From: Xanthomonas sp. NCPPB 1128
Lineage (GTDB): Bacteria > Pseudomonadota > Gammaproteobacteria > Xanthomonadales > Xanthomonadaceae
Assembly: GCF_001043115.1 (NCBI RefSeq)
Contig: NZ_LFME01000022.1
Span: 1 to 64,000, forward strand
Length of the DNA stretch: 64,000 nucleotides
Direction: 5' to 3'
This document shows, in pieces, positions 17,041 to 25,491 of this stretch (position 1 is the first letter of the stretch; each line of letters begins with the position of its first letter). Made by a program: the position numbers and the translations under genes. Under the pieces are notes generated by a model. That model did no database searches and was not told the DNA's origin. It saw only the letters and a program-made list of their open reading frames with translations.

Positions 17041-17376
17041 TTAGCGCATATCGCTCAACAACTGCTTGCAGATCGCTGCGTCAGGCTTATAGGTGCCTGC
17101 GGCGTGGGCCTTCTGCATCGTCTGTTGGCCTTGCTTGTAGCCGTTGTCGAAGTCGCTGCCGAAATTCTTGACCTGGGCATACATGCCCTGCATCAACTGC
17201 TTCTGCTTGGCCTTGTAGCCATCGATCTGGGCCTGGCTGGCGCCGCAGGCCTTGCCGTTCTCGGCGTTGCCGCCGACGATCTTGCCGAAATTGACGATTC
17301 CGTCGTCTTGAGCGTGAACCCCGCCGCTGGCACATGCCAGCACTGCTACCGCGATGACTGCCGTGTATCGGTTCAT
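17041..17376 (-). CDS. Small secreted protein of unknown function
   Basis: 111 residues from the ATG at 17376, preceded by AGGAG. The signal peptide MNRYTAVIAVAVLACASGGVHA is clear. The mature part of about 89 residues is helical, Gln/Lys-rich and has two cysteines (GKACGAS and AAICKQ) placed to form a disulfide. It lies 28 bases before the OmpA-type lipoprotein gene and is probably co-transcribed. No family was recognised. A start at 17487 would add an unlikely basic leader. Confidence 0.7.
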   Translation of the reverse strand: MNRYTAVIAVAVLACASGGVHAQDDGIVNFGKIVGGNAENGKACGASQAQIDGYKAKQKQLMQGMYAQVKNFGSDFDNGYKQGQQTMQKAHAAGTYKPDAAICKQLLSDMR

Positions 17377-17508
17377 TCCTTGCTCCTCGTGCGGCCCGCG
17401 GCGAGCGGGCCAGTGAAACCCCTGTGGCGCGGAGGATAGCAATGCCGTGCGTAACGCCCAACCCCGTCCGGTGCGCGCGAACGGCATGCGTTCAAGGAGC
17501 GAACAGGA

Positions 17509-18324
17509 TCAGCTCCGCAGCCCCACCCCACGCCGCAGCAGCCACAGCGCCAGCGCCGCCAGTACCGCGACGAAGCCCAGCATCAGGCTGTAGGCCACCC
17601 ATACCGGCACGTCACTGCTGCCGAGCAGGCCGTAGCGGAAGGCGTTGACCATGTAGAAGATCGGGTTGGCGTGGGTGGCGGCCTCGGCCCAGCCGGGCAG
17701 CAGCTTGACCGAGTAGAACACGCCGCCCAGGTAGGTCAGCGGGGTCAGGATGAAGGTCGGCACGATCGCCACGTCGTCGAACTTCTTCGCATAGACCGCG
17801 TTGATGAAGCCGGCCAGGGAGAAGATGGTCGCGCCCAGCAGCACCGTGGTCAGGGTCACCAGCGGGTGCGGTATGCGCACAGGGGTGAAGAACATGGCGA
17901 TGATCAGCACGAGCACCCCGACCATCAACCCGCGCAGCACCGCGCCGGCGACGTAGCCCCACAGGATCACCCAGTTGGGCATGGGGCTGACCAGCAGTTC
18001 CTCGACGTGGCGACCGAACTTGGCGCCGAAGAAGCTGGAGCTGATGTTGCCGTAGCTGTTCTGGATCACGCTCATCATCACCAGGCCGGGGACGATGAAC
18101 TGCATGTAGCTGTAGCCGCCCATGTCGCCCACGCGCGAGCCGATCAGGCCGCCGAAGATCAGGAAATACAGGGTCATGGTGATCGCCGGCGGCACCAGGG
18201 TCTGGCCCCAGATGCGCAGGATGCGCTTGACCTCGCGGCGCACGATGGTGCCCAGCGCGACCCAGTTGCGCTGGGCCGGGGTGGCGTCGGAAACGGGGAG
18301 GGTGGAATCGGTCTGGGGAGTCAT
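17509..18324 (-). CDS. ABC-2 type transporter permease (YadH-like)
   Basis: 271 residues from the ATG at 18324, with six hydrophobic segments. ABC-2 permease features are the N-terminal cytoplasmic VRREVKRILRIWGQTLVPPAITMTLYFLIFG and the long region FIVPGLVMMSVIQNSYGNISSSFFGAKFGRHVEELLVSPMPNW. The late PLTYLGGVFYSVKLLPGWAE...NPIFYMVNAFRYG motif is typical of YadH/NodJ-type exporters. It forms an exporter with the ATPase gene 19 bases upstream. The substrate cannot be told from sequence. Confidence 0.88.
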   Translation of the reverse strand: MTPQTDSTLPVSDATPAQRNWVALGTIVRREVKRILRIWGQTLVPPAITMTLYFLIFGGLIGSRVGDMGGYSYMQFIVPGLVMMSVIQNSYGNISSSFFGAKFGRHVEELLVSPMPNWVILWGYVAGAVLRGLMVGVLVLIIAMFFTPVRIPHPLVTLTTVLLGATIFSLAGFINAVYAKKFDDVAIVPTFILTPLTYLGGVFYSVKLLPGWAEAATHANPIFYMVNAFRYGLLGSSDVPVWVAYSLMLGFVAVLAALALWLLRRGVGLRS

Positions 18325-18343
18325 GGTCGTGGCCGTGGGGGCA

Positions 18344-19345
18344 TCAGGGAGTGGCGGACGGCGTGGCCGCGCCGGTCGTGGCCGCAGCGGCATCGCGGTG
18401 CTCGCCGGTGAGGCGCACGAACAGTTCCTCCAGGCGATTGCTCTTGGTGCGCATGGAGCGTACGCGGATGCCGGCGTCGCCCAGCGCGGCGAACACGCGG
18501 TTGAGGTCCATCGCCCGCGGCATATCCAGGTCCAGGGTGTGCGCGTCCTGCGCCAGCAGCGTGGTGCCCTCGATCGCCGGCAACTGCGCCGGCAGTTCGC
18601 CGTCGATGTCCAGCAGGAAGCCTTCCACGTCCAGCTTGGCCAGCAGGGCACGCATCGGACCCTGTTCGACGATGCGGCCGCGGTCGATGATCGCCAGGTT
18701 GCGGCACAGGCTCTCCGCTTCCTCCAGGTAGTGCGTGGTGAGGATGATGGTGGTGCCGGCGCCGTTGATCTCGCGCAGCACGCGCCACATGTCGCGGCGG
18801 ATCTCGATGTCCACGCCGGCGGTGGGTTCGTCCAGGATCAGCAGGCGCGGGCGGGTCATCATCGCGCGGGCGATCATCAGCCGCCGCTTCATGCCGCCGG
18901 ACAGGGTGCGGCTCATCACCTGCGCCTTCTCCCACAGGTGCGCGCGCTTGAGTTCCACTTCGGCTAGGCGCTCGGCCTCGGCGCGCGGCATGCCGTAGAA
19001 GCCGGCGTAGTTGACCAGGATGTCGAAGGGCTTCTCGAACAGGTTGAAGTTGATTTCCTGCGGCACCAGGCCGATCAGGCGCATCGCCGCGCTGCGCTGG
19101 CTGCTCAGGTCGGTGCCGAACACCTCGACCTGGCCGGCGCTGAGGTTGACCAGCGAGCTGATGATGCCGATCAGGGTGGACTTGCCGGCGCCGTTGGGGC
19201 CGAGCAGGGCGAAGAAGTCGCCGGGCAACACGTCCAGCGACACGCCGTGCAGGGCCTGCACGCCGTTGTCGTAGGTCTTGCGCAGGTCGCGCACGCGCAG
19301 GGCGGGCGCCGGCGTCTGCGGGGGAAGAGCGGATGCGGGAGTCAA
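18344..19345 (-). CDS. ABC exporter ATP-binding protein (YadG-like)
   Basis: 333 residues. The ABC domain carries Walker A GPNGAGKSTL at about 52, the signature LSGGMKRRL at about 148, and Walker B RLLILDEPTAGVD. A C-terminal extension of about 100 residues is common in the YadG/CcmA-like group. The start assigned here is a TTG at 19345; no in-frame ATG exists upstream of the ABC domain, so the exact N-terminus is uncertain by up to about 17 residues. It is divergent from fpr and paired with the downstream permease. Confidence 0.88.
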   Translation of the reverse strand: MTPASALPPQTPAPALRVRDLRKTYDNGVQALHGVSLDVLPGDFFALLGPNGAGKSTLIGIISSLVNLSAGQVEVFGTDLSSQRSAAMRLIGLVPQEINFNLFEKPFDILVNYAGFYGMPRAEAERLAEVELKRAHLWEKAQVMSRTLSGGMKRRLMIARAMMTRPRLLILDEPTAGVDIEIRRDMWRVLREINGAGTTIILTTHYLEEAESLCRNLAIIDRGRIVEQGPMRALLAKLDVEGFLLDIDGELPAQLPAIEGTTLLAQDAHTLDLDMPRAMDLNRVFAALGDAGIRVRSMRTKSNRLEELFVRLTGEHRDAAAATTGAATPSATP

Positions 19346-19390
19346 GGCGGGCCTTCGCGCCGCATCGACGGCGCAGGAGAAGTGCAGCCG

Positions 19391-19399
19391 CTATTATAG
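19391..19399. promoter_or_regulatory. Shared -10-like element between the ABC exporter and fpr
   Basis: CTATTATAG reads TATTAT on the plus strand, 47 bases before the fpr GTG, and TATAAT on the minus strand, 48 bases before the exporter TTG. It could serve as the -10 region for either divergent unit. No good -35 match was found for either direction, so this is tentative. Confidence 0.35.
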
Positions 19400-19443
19400 G
19401 AGACCTCGTGGGGTCGCCCCCGGCCACAGACTGTTGCATCTCC

Positions 19444-20193
19444 GTGCCTGCCCAATTCCCGCTGAAACTGGTCGATCGCCACATGCTGGCCCCGGCCGTC
19501 GGCCACTACCGCTTCGTCCGCGACGACGGCCAACCCCTGCCGTTCGCGCCCGGCCAGTTCGTGCAGGTGCACTTCCACTATGCCGATGGCACGGCGACCA
19601 AGCGCAGCTACTCGCTGGCCACGCGTCACGATCCGGCGCAGCCGGCCGATGCCACCGTGGAGATCGCGGTCAGCTTCGTCGCCGGCGGCGCGGCCACGGC
19701 GCTGTTCGAGGCGCTGGAGATCGGTGGCCAGGTCTGCGCCAGCGGTCCGTACGGGCGCTTCTGCCTGCAGCCCGGCGACGCCAACCGTCGCTATCTGCTG
19801 ATCGCCACCGGCACCGGCGTCACCCCGTACCGCTCGATGCTGCCGCTGCTGGAAGCGGCGATGGCCGAGCGCGGCGTGGAGGTGGTGCTGTTGCTGGGCG
19901 CGCGGACGCCGGCCGAACTGCTGTACGGCGATGAGTTCCGCGCCTTCGCCGATGCGCATCCCGGTTTCCGCTTCGTGCCGTGTTTCTCGCGCGAGCTGCC
20001 GGAAGCGCCGCATCCGGACGTGCGGCACGGCTACGTGCAGCAGTTCCTGGGCGAATTCGCGCCGCAGGCCGAAGGCGACATCGCCTACCTGTGTGGCAAT
20101 CCGAACATGGTCGATGCCTGCTTCGATGCGCTGAAGGAGGCTGGCCTGCCGGTGCAGCACATCCGTCGCGAGAAGTACGTCAGCAGCAAGTAG
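19444..20193 (+). CDS. fpr: Ferredoxin-NADP reductase
   Basis: 249 residues from the GTG at 19444, the usual length of bacterial Fpr. The FAD site is KRSYSLA at about 53. The NADP-binding motif is LIATGTGVTPYRSM at about 118, and CGNPNMVDACFDAL is the C-terminal NADP region. The protein ends REKYVSSK, close to the subclass I tail. Fpr transfers electrons between NADPH and ferredoxin or flavodoxin and helps under oxidative stress. Translation from 19333 would add 37 residues of arginine-rich sequence unlike the family. Confidence 0.92.
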   Translation: MPAQFPLKLVDRHMLAPAVGHYRFVRDDGQPLPFAPGQFVQVHFHYADGTATKRSYSLATRHDPAQPADATVEIAVSFVAGGAATALFEALEIGGQVCASGPYGRFCLQPGDANRRYLLIATGTGVTPYRSMLPLLEAAMAERGVEVVLLLGARTPAELLYGDEFRAFADAHPGFRFVPCFSRELPEAPHPDVRHGYVQQFLGEFAPQAEGDIAYLCGNPNMVDACFDALKEAGLPVQHIRREKYVSSK

Positions 20194-20212
20194 GGGCGAA
20201 GCCTACGCCTAT

Positions 20213-20239
20213 TGTAGGAGCGGCTTCAGCCGCGACCGC
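20213..20239. repeat. REP-type element
   Basis: TGTAGGAGCGGCTTCAGCCGCGACCG, the same motif as at 1689, 37646 and 43422, lies 20 bases after the fpr stop codon. The core GCGGCTTCAGCCGC folds into a short hairpin. Confidence 0.8.
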
Positions 20240-20291
20240 ACACCGGGAAGGTCTGTCGGGTGCGAAGCCGTGCGCTCCGGAAATGCCAAGT

Positions 20292-20855
20292 GCGCTGCGC
20301 GCCCGTACCCTCACCCCAACCCCTCTCCCGGCGGGAGTGGGGCTGTGGCGTCTCCCTTCTCCCCTTGGGAGAAGGTGCCCCGAAGGGGCGGATGAGGGCA
20401 GGGCGAAGCCTCGCAGGGCCATATCCTTGCAGGCGCTGCGCGTCCGTACCCTCACCCCAACCCCTCTCCCGGCGGGAGTGGGGCTTTAGCGTCTCCCTTC
20501 TCCCTTTGGGAAAAGGTGCCCCGAAGGGGCGGATGAGGGCAGGGCGAAGCCTCGCAGGGCCATATCCTTGCAGGCGCTGCGCGCCCGTACCCTCACCCCA
20601 ACCCCTCTCCCGGCGGGAGAGGGGCTGTAGCGTCTCCCTTCTCCCCTTGGGAGAAGGTGCCCCGAAGGGGCGGATGAGGGCAGGGCCGAAGCCTCGCAAG
20701 GCCATATCCTTGCAGGCGCTGCGCGCCCTTTACCCTCACCCCAACCCCTCTCCCGACGGGAGAGGGGCTATGACTTCCCTTCTGCCCTCGGGACCTTGGC
20801 TCCATTTTTGGGAAAGGTGCCCGGAAGGGTGGATGAGGGCTTCCGCACGGGCGCG
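20292..20855. repeat. Four-copy tandem array of a ~141-bp hairpin-rich repeat
   Basis: Unit starts (GCGCTGCGCG...) are at 20292, 20433, 20574 and 20716, giving periods of 141, 141 and 142 bp. Each unit contains CCCTCACCCCAACCCCTCTC, a hairpin CCCGGCGGGAGtGGGG, a second hairpin CTTCTCCCCTTGGGAGAAG, and CCCCGAAGGGG followed by GGATGAGGG. The ends CCCTCA and TGAGGG are inverted, so each unit is itself a foldback element. The fourth copy is the most divergent and loses its tail after about 20850. Open reading frames of 150-500 residues across the array are artefacts of the repeat. The unit resembles the dispersed CCCTCACCCC...GGATGAGGG repeat of Xanthomonadaceae. Confidence 0.9.
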
Positions 20856-20873
20856 GCGGTGCTCCTATCTCGA

Positions 20874-20893
20874 CTGTAAAGGACGCTTGACAG
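20874..20893 (+). promoter_or_regulatory. Operator site 1 upstream of the membrane protein/XRE pair
   Basis: CTGTAAAG-GACG-CTTGACAG is an 8-4-8 inverted repeat with one arm mismatch. It also contains TTGACA (20887-20892), a perfect -35 hexamer. A poor -10 candidate, CATTCT, lies 17 bases on. It has the same design as site 2, with centres 43 bp apart. Confidence 0.65.
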
Positions 20894-20916
20894 GCGTTCC
20901 CGCGACGCGCATTCTG

Positions 20917-20936
20917 CTGTCAAGCGTGCTTGACAG
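20917..20936 (+). promoter_or_regulatory. Operator site 2 upstream of the membrane protein/XRE pair
   Basis: CTGTCAAG-CGTG-CTTGACAG is a perfect 8-bp inverted repeat with a 4-base spacer, 75 bases before the membrane-protein ATG. It shares its right arm exactly with site 1. The likely ligand is the XRE regulator encoded at 21586-21786, giving autoregulation; this is inference. Confidence 0.7.
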
Positions 20937-21010
20937 GGGAAAGGTCGGCACGCCATGGGGCGCAGCCGGAACGGGCGCCGGAACGGGGTGGGCTGAGATT
21001 GGGGACGGGC

Positions 21011-21589
21011 ATGGGGAACTGCAGGCGCAACGCGATCGTGGTGCTGTGCGCGAGTCTGGCGCTGCTGGCGGCAGCGGCCTGGCTGCCGTTCGGCGGCAGC
21101 GACTATCTGCGTGGGCTGTGCATGGGCGTCGGCGTCAGCGGCCTGTTCGTGGCGGTGCTGCTGTGGTGGTCGCGGGGCAGCCTGGCCGACAACGCGCCGC
21201 GGGCGCTGGCGCGACGTTACTACCGCGAGTTCTTTCCGCCGATGGGCGCCTACGTGGTGGTGATGCTGTTCTGGAAGCGCTTGCTCGACAGCGTCGATGT
21301 GCTCTGGCTGCGCGCGCTGGTCGCGCTGCTGCCGGCCGTGATGCTGGCGCTGGTGATCCGCGCGGTAGCGCGCTTCGTGCGCGACTCCGACGAGTTGCAG
21401 CGGCGCATCGAACTGGAGTCCATCGCCATCGCCGCCGGGCTGATCTGCGGCGTCTACATGGCCGCGGGATTCCTGCAGGCGGCGCAGGTGATCGTGGTGT
21501 CGGCCTCAAGCGCGATGTTGTGGGTGTTCCCCGCACTGTGCATGACCTACGGCGTGGTCAAGGTCGCGAACGCGCGCCGCTACCAATGA
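21011..21589 (+). CDS. Integral membrane protein paired with an XRE regulator
   Basis: 192 residues from the ATG at 21011; upstream in-frame sequence is charged and unlike a protein N-terminus. Predicted TM segments lie at about 8-25, 33-52, 78-95, 98-118, 137-157 and 162-180. No transporter or enzyme motif is visible, and I do not recognise the family. The stop overlaps the start of a small HTH gene (ATGA), an arrangement seen in several bacteria where an XRE regulator is coupled to a small membrane protein. Two operator-like repeats precede the pair. The membrane protein may sense a signal and restrain or release the regulator. Confidence 0.78.
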   Translation: MGNCRRNAIVVLCASLALLAAAAWLPFGGSDYLRGLCMGVGVSGLFVAVLLWWSRGSLADNAPRALARRYYREFFPPMGAYVVVMLFWKRLLDSVDVLWLRALVALLPAVMLALVIRAVARFVRDSDELQRRIELESIAIAAGLICGVYMAAGFLQAAQVIVVSASSAMLWVFPALCMTYGVVKVANARRYQ

Positions 21590-21786
21590 ACAGCCGAGTC
21601 CGCGAGCTGCGTGAGGCGCACGGCTGGTCGCAAGGCGAACTGGGCGAGCGGCTGGGCGTATCGCGGCAGACCATCAATGCGCTGGAGACCGGCAAGTACG
21701 ATCCGAGCCTGCCGCTGGCGTTCCGTATCGCGCGGCTGTTCGCGCACAGCATCGAGCAGGTGTTCCTGTTCGATGAGGCCGAGTAA
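21586..21786 (+). CDS. Small XRE-family transcriptional regulator
   Basis: 66 residues made almost entirely of one helix-turn-helix: VRELREAHGWSQGELGERLGVSRQTINALETGKYDPSLPLAFRIARLF, with the recognition helix around SRQTINALE. The C-terminus EQVFLFDEAE matches the compact YozG/HTH_3-type regulators that end IEEIFXX. It overlaps the membrane-protein gene by four bases, so the two are translationally coupled. It most likely acts as a dimer on the 8-4-8 repeats upstream of the pair (20874-20936). Confidence 0.9.
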   Translation: MNSRVRELREAHGWSQGELGERLGVSRQTINALETGKYDPSLPLAFRIARLFAHSIEQVFLFDEAE

Positions 21787-21876
21787 CCGCGTACTCCGTT
21801 CCATGCCCTACCGGGCACCGACGACGCCATGTTCCGGCATGGCATTCTGCAAGTCATGACCTCAAGGATGCGAACC

Positions 21877-23391
21877 ATGCGACACCCTTCCCGGCCGTTC
21901 GCCATTGCGGCGGCCACCCTGTTGCTCGCCGCCTGCCAGGCGGCCCAGGCGCCGGCGCCGCAGACGTCCGAGCGCAGCTACGGCACGCTGCGCTTCCACC
22001 CGTGCACGCTGACCAATCCGGTGGCCTCCAACAACGTCGCCGCGCAATGCACGCGCATGGCGGTGGCGGAGAATCCGGCGGCGCCGAACGGCCGCAAGAT
22101 CGAACTCAACATCGCCTGGCTGCCGATCACCGGCGAGGGCGGTAGCGATCCGGATCCGGTGTTCTTCCTGGCCGGCGGTCCCGGCCAGGCCGCCACCCAG
22201 GTCGCCAGCATCGTCGACATGGCGCTGCGCGAAACCCGCAAGCGCCGCGACGTGTTCCTGATCGACCAGCGCGGCACCGGCCAGTCCAATCCGCTGAGCT
22301 GCCTGGGGCCGGACGGCAAGGACATGCCGCTGGCCGATCCGGCGCGTGCGCCCACCGCCGCCGAACTGGTCGACTACGCCCGGCGCTGCGCGCAGTCGCT
22401 GCAGGGCCGTGCCGACCCGCGCTACTACACCACCACCCAGGCGATCGGCGATCTGGATGCGGTGCGCGCCGCGCTGGGCGTGGACAAGGTCAACCTGATC
22501 GGCGGTTCCTACGGCACCCGCGTCGCCCAACAGTACGCGCGCCGCTATGCGCCGCACGTGCGCAGCGTGGTCATTGATGGCGTGGCGCCGAACGACCTGG
22601 TGGTCGGTGGCGAGTTCGCCAACACGTTCGAGGATGCGATCGCCCTGCAGGCCGAGCAATGCAAGGCCGACCCGGCCTGTGCCAAGCGCTTCCCCACCGA
22701 CACCCGCACGCAGCTGCGGGCGGTGGTGGAGCGCCTGCGGCAGGCGCCGGTGGAGGTGGACTACCGCGATCCGGCCAGCGGCGAGAGCCGCCACGACCGG
22801 GTCACCGCCGACACCGTCACCAGCCTGGCGTTCTCGTTCTCCTACGCGCCGCAGACCGCGTCGCTGCTGCCGCTGGTGCTGGACGAAGCCGCCAACGGCC
22901 GCTACGGACCACTGATGTCGCTGGCGCGGATGATGGGCCGGCAGTTGGATGGGCAGATGAACCGCGGCATGCAGTGGTCGGTGATCTGCGCCGAGGATGC
23001 CGACCGCTATCGCGCGCCGCAGACGCACGACACGCTGCTTGGTCCGGAAGTCGCGCAGATGTTCTTCGCGCCCTGCCCGGTGTGGCCCACCGGCACCCGA
23101 CCGGCCGACTTCACCGCGCCGTTCACCTCCACGCTGCCGGTGCTGCTGACCTCCGGCCAGCTGGATCCGGTGACCCCGCCGCGTTACGCCGAGCGCGTGC
23201 TGAAGGGCCTGCCCAACGGCCGCCACCTGGTGGTGCGCGGCCAGGGTCACGGCACCATGACCCTGGGCTGCATGCCCAAGCTGCTCGGCCAGTTCTTCGA
23301 GACCGCCGATGCCAAGCACCTCGATGCCACCTGCCTGGACGCGATGAGCGGCGTACCGGCCTTCACTTCATTCAACGGATGGGAACCATGA
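21877..23391 (+). CDS. Alpha/beta hydrolase lipoprotein with TAP-like C-terminus
   Basis: 504 residues from the ATG at 21877 (AAGGA nine bases before). The lipoprotein signal MRHPSRPFAIAAATLLLAACQ ends in a good lipobox. The alpha/beta hydrolase fold is shown by FFLAGGPGQAA, then FLIDQRGTGQSNPLSC, the nucleophile elbow GGSYGTR (Ser at about 211), SGQLDPVTPP with the acid and GQGHGTM with the histidine. The C-terminal TAP-like part suggests a tripeptidyl aminopeptidase or proline iminopeptidase-like activity. It sits in one unit with the NatAB-like exporter genes (31 bp to the next). Confidence 0.87.
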   Translation: MRHPSRPFAIAAATLLLAACQAAQAPAPQTSERSYGTLRFHPCTLTNPVASNNVAAQCTRMAVAENPAAPNGRKIELNIAWLPITGEGGSDPDPVFFLAGGPGQAATQVASIVDMALRETRKRRDVFLIDQRGTGQSNPLSCLGPDGKDMPLADPARAPTAAELVDYARRCAQSLQGRADPRYYTTTQAIGDLDAVRAALGVDKVNLIGGSYGTRVAQQYARRYAPHVRSVVIDGVAPNDLVVGGEFANTFEDAIALQAEQCKADPACAKRFPTDTRTQLRAVVERLRQAPVEVDYRDPASGESRHDRVTADTVTSLAFSFSYAPQTASLLPLVLDEAANGRYGPLMSLARMMGRQLDGQMNRGMQWSVICAEDADRYRAPQTHDTLLGPEVAQMFFAPCPVWPTGTRPADFTAPFTSTLPVLLTSGQLDPVTPPRYAERVLKGLPNGRHLVVRGQGHGTMTLGCMPKLLGQFFETADAKHLDATCLDAMSGVPAFTSFNGWEP

Positions 23392-23422
23392 GCTGCGCAG
23401 CGTTCGACAGGGAGGGGCACGC

Positions 23423-24169
23423 ATGATCGTCGCCGACAATCTGCACAAGGCATTCAAGACCCGCGCCGGCGCCGTGCAGGCGGTGCAAGGGGTCAGCTTC
23501 CAGGCCGCCGACGGCCAGATCACCGGCCTGCTCGGTCCCAACGGCGCCGGCAAGACCACCACCTTGCGCATGCTGTACACGCTGATGGCACCGGACCAGG
23601 GCCAGGTGCGCGTGGACGGCGTCGACGTGGGCCAGGATCCGATGGCGGTGCGGCGCGCGCTGGGCGTGTTGCCGGACGCACGCGGCGTGTACAAGCGGTT
23701 GACCGCACGCGAGAACATCGCCTACTTCGGCGAGCTGCACGGGCTGTCGGCGGCGCGCATCGCCGAGCGCACCCGGTTGCTGTCGAAGGCGCTGGACATG
23801 GACGACATCCTCGACCGGCAGACCGAAGGCTTCAGCCAGGGCCAGCGCACCAAGACCGCGATCGCCCGCGCGCTGGTCCACGACCCGCGCAACGTGATCC
23901 TGGACGAACCCACCAACGGCCTGGACGTGATGACCACGCGGGCACTGCGCGGGTTCCTGCGCGAGCTGCGCGAGGAAGGGCGCTGCGTGATCTTCTCCAG
24001 CCACATCATGCAGGAGGTGGCGGCGCTGTGCGATCGCATCGTCATCATCGCCAAGGGCACGGTGGTGGCCGCCGGCACCGCCGACGAACTGCGCGCCCTC
24101 ACCGGCGAACCCAATCTGGAAGACGCCTTCGTCAAGGCGATCGGCAGCGACGAGGGACTGCACGCATGA
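23423..24169 (+). CDS. natA: ABC transporter ATP-binding protein (NatA-like)
   Basis: 248 residues. Walker A GPNGAGKTTTLRM at about 38, the signature-region GFSQGQRTKTAIARAL and Walker B NVILDEPTNGLD are complete. The signature reads FSQGQ in place of LSGGQ, as in NatA-type ATPases of sodium exporters. The family is used for Na+ extrusion in Bacillus, while many homologues in Gram-negatives have unknown substrates. The stop overlaps the permease start (ATGA). Upstream is the TAP-like hydrolase, downstream a CPBP protease. Confidence 0.88.
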   Translation: MIVADNLHKAFKTRAGAVQAVQGVSFQAADGQITGLLGPNGAGKTTTLRMLYTLMAPDQGQVRVDGVDVGQDPMAVRRALGVLPDARGVYKRLTARENIAYFGELHGLSAARIAERTRLLSKALDMDDILDRQTEGFSQGQRTKTAIARALVHDPRNVILDEPTNGLDVMTTRALRGFLRELREEGRCVIFSSHIMQEVAALCDRIVIIAKGTVVAAGTADELRALTGEPNLEDAFVKAIGSDEGLHA

Positions 24170-25347
24170 GCCTGCTCCGTACCGTATTCACCGTGATGCG
24201 CAAGGAATTGCGCGACCTCTCGCGCGATCGCCGCACCCTGGCGCTGGCCTTGCTGCTGGGTCCGCTGCTGTACCCGGCGCTGATCCTGGGCATGGGCGCG
24301 CTGGCCGAGAGCCGCGTACGCACCCAGATCGACAAGCCGCTGGACATTCCGGTGATCGGCCGCGAACGCGCGCCGAACCTGGTGGCCTTCCTCGCCGCAC
24401 AGGGCTTGAACGCGGTCGCACCGCCGAAGGACCTCACCGGGGCGATCCGCAGTCAGGACGTGGACCTGGCGCTGAAGATCGACGAGGACTACGCCAACGC
24501 CTGGCACGAAGGGCGCCCGGCGCTGGTGGAGATCATCAAGGACAGCACCCGTCGTGATGCCGACATCCCGACCCAGCGAGTGCAGGCCGCGCTGAGCATG
24601 TACGGTCAGCAGGTCGGTGCCTTGCGCTTGTTGGCGCGTGGCATCGATTCGCAAGTGTCGCGGCCGCTGGACGTGGCGTTGCAGGACCTGGCCACGCCCG
24701 AGGCCAAGCGCGGCGCATTGCTGGCGATGCTGCTGCCGGTGCTGCTGACCATCACCTCGTTCATCGGCGGCGCCTACCTGATCCTCGACGCCACCGCCGG
24801 CGAACGCGAGCGGCAATCGCTGGAGCCGCTGCTGGCCACCCCCGCCTCGCGCAGCGCCATCGTCAGCGGCAAGATCGCCGCGGCCTGCGTGGTCGGGCTG
24901 GTCTCGCTGCTGCTGACCCTGCTCGCGTTCAAGCTCAGCGCGCAGGTGGCCAGCGGCATCGGCCGCCAGCTCAACGTCAGCTTCGTGGCGATGCTGCAGA
25001 TGCTGTTCGTGCTGTTGCCGATGCTGTTCATCGGCACCTCGCTGCTGACCTACCTGGCGGCCTCGGCCAAGAGCATGAAGGAGGCGCAGAGCCACATGAC
25101 CTGGCTGATGCTGCTGCCGATGCTGCCTGGCTACGCGTTGATGGTGTATCCGCTGAAGACCACGCTGTGGCAGTTCGCGGTGCCGTTCCTGGCGCAGAAC
25201 CAGATGCTGATGAAGATCATCCGCCGCGAAACGATCGATCCGCAGATCTGGGCGGTGTACCTGCTCACCGGCTTCGGCCTGGCCGCGGTGCTGTGGCTGG
25301 CGGCGGTGCGCCGCTACCGGCAGGAGCAGTTGGCGATCTCCAGCTGA
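24166..25347 (+). CDS. natB: ABC transporter permease (NatB-like)
   Basis: 393 residues from the ATG at 24166, overlapping the natA stop. ABC-2 architecture: an N-terminal TM (LALALLLGPLLYPALILGMGAL), a periplasmic domain of about 180 residues, then a bundle of TMs from LLAMLLPVLLTITSFIGGAYLILD onward with the TAGERERQSLEPLLATPASR motif that marks the NatB/YhaP group. The signature sits right after TM2, as expected. The substrate is unknown. A start at 24028 would overlap natA heavily and is rejected. Confidence 0.88.
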   Translation: MSLLRTVFTVMRKELRDLSRDRRTLALALLLGPLLYPALILGMGALAESRVRTQIDKPLDIPVIGRERAPNLVAFLAAQGLNAVAPPKDLTGAIRSQDVDLALKIDEDYANAWHEGRPALVEIIKDSTRRDADIPTQRVQAALSMYGQQVGALRLLARGIDSQVSRPLDVALQDLATPEAKRGALLAMLLPVLLTITSFIGGAYLILDATAGERERQSLEPLLATPASRSAIVSGKIAAACVVGLVSLLLTLLAFKLSAQVASGIGRQLNVSFVAMLQMLFVLLPMLFIGTSLLTYLAASAKSMKEAQSHMTWLMLLPMLPGYALMVYPLKTTLWQFAVPFLAQNQMLMKIIRRETIDPQIWAVYLLTGFGLAAVLWLAAVRRYRQEQLAISS

Positions 25348-25491
25348 GCAGGCGGCAGCGCGCGGGCGGGATCCGCGCGCTGCACGCCCGTCGTCGCGGG
25401 GCCGCGCCGCGAATGCGATCGTGATGCACACTCCCTGTGCGCGGCGGAAGCGTTCCGTCTTGCCGACTCCTCCTCCGCAGCGAGCCTTTGC

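Noticed and set aside
20292-20855. Possible CRISPR array
   Set aside because: Period is 141 bp with repeats occupying the whole unit; there are no variable spacers and no cas genes nearby.
20260-21786. 508-residue plus-strand open frame through the repeat array into the XRE gene
   Set aside because: The first two thirds translate the 141-bp repeat; only the last 66 codons are a real gene, with their own ATG at 21586.
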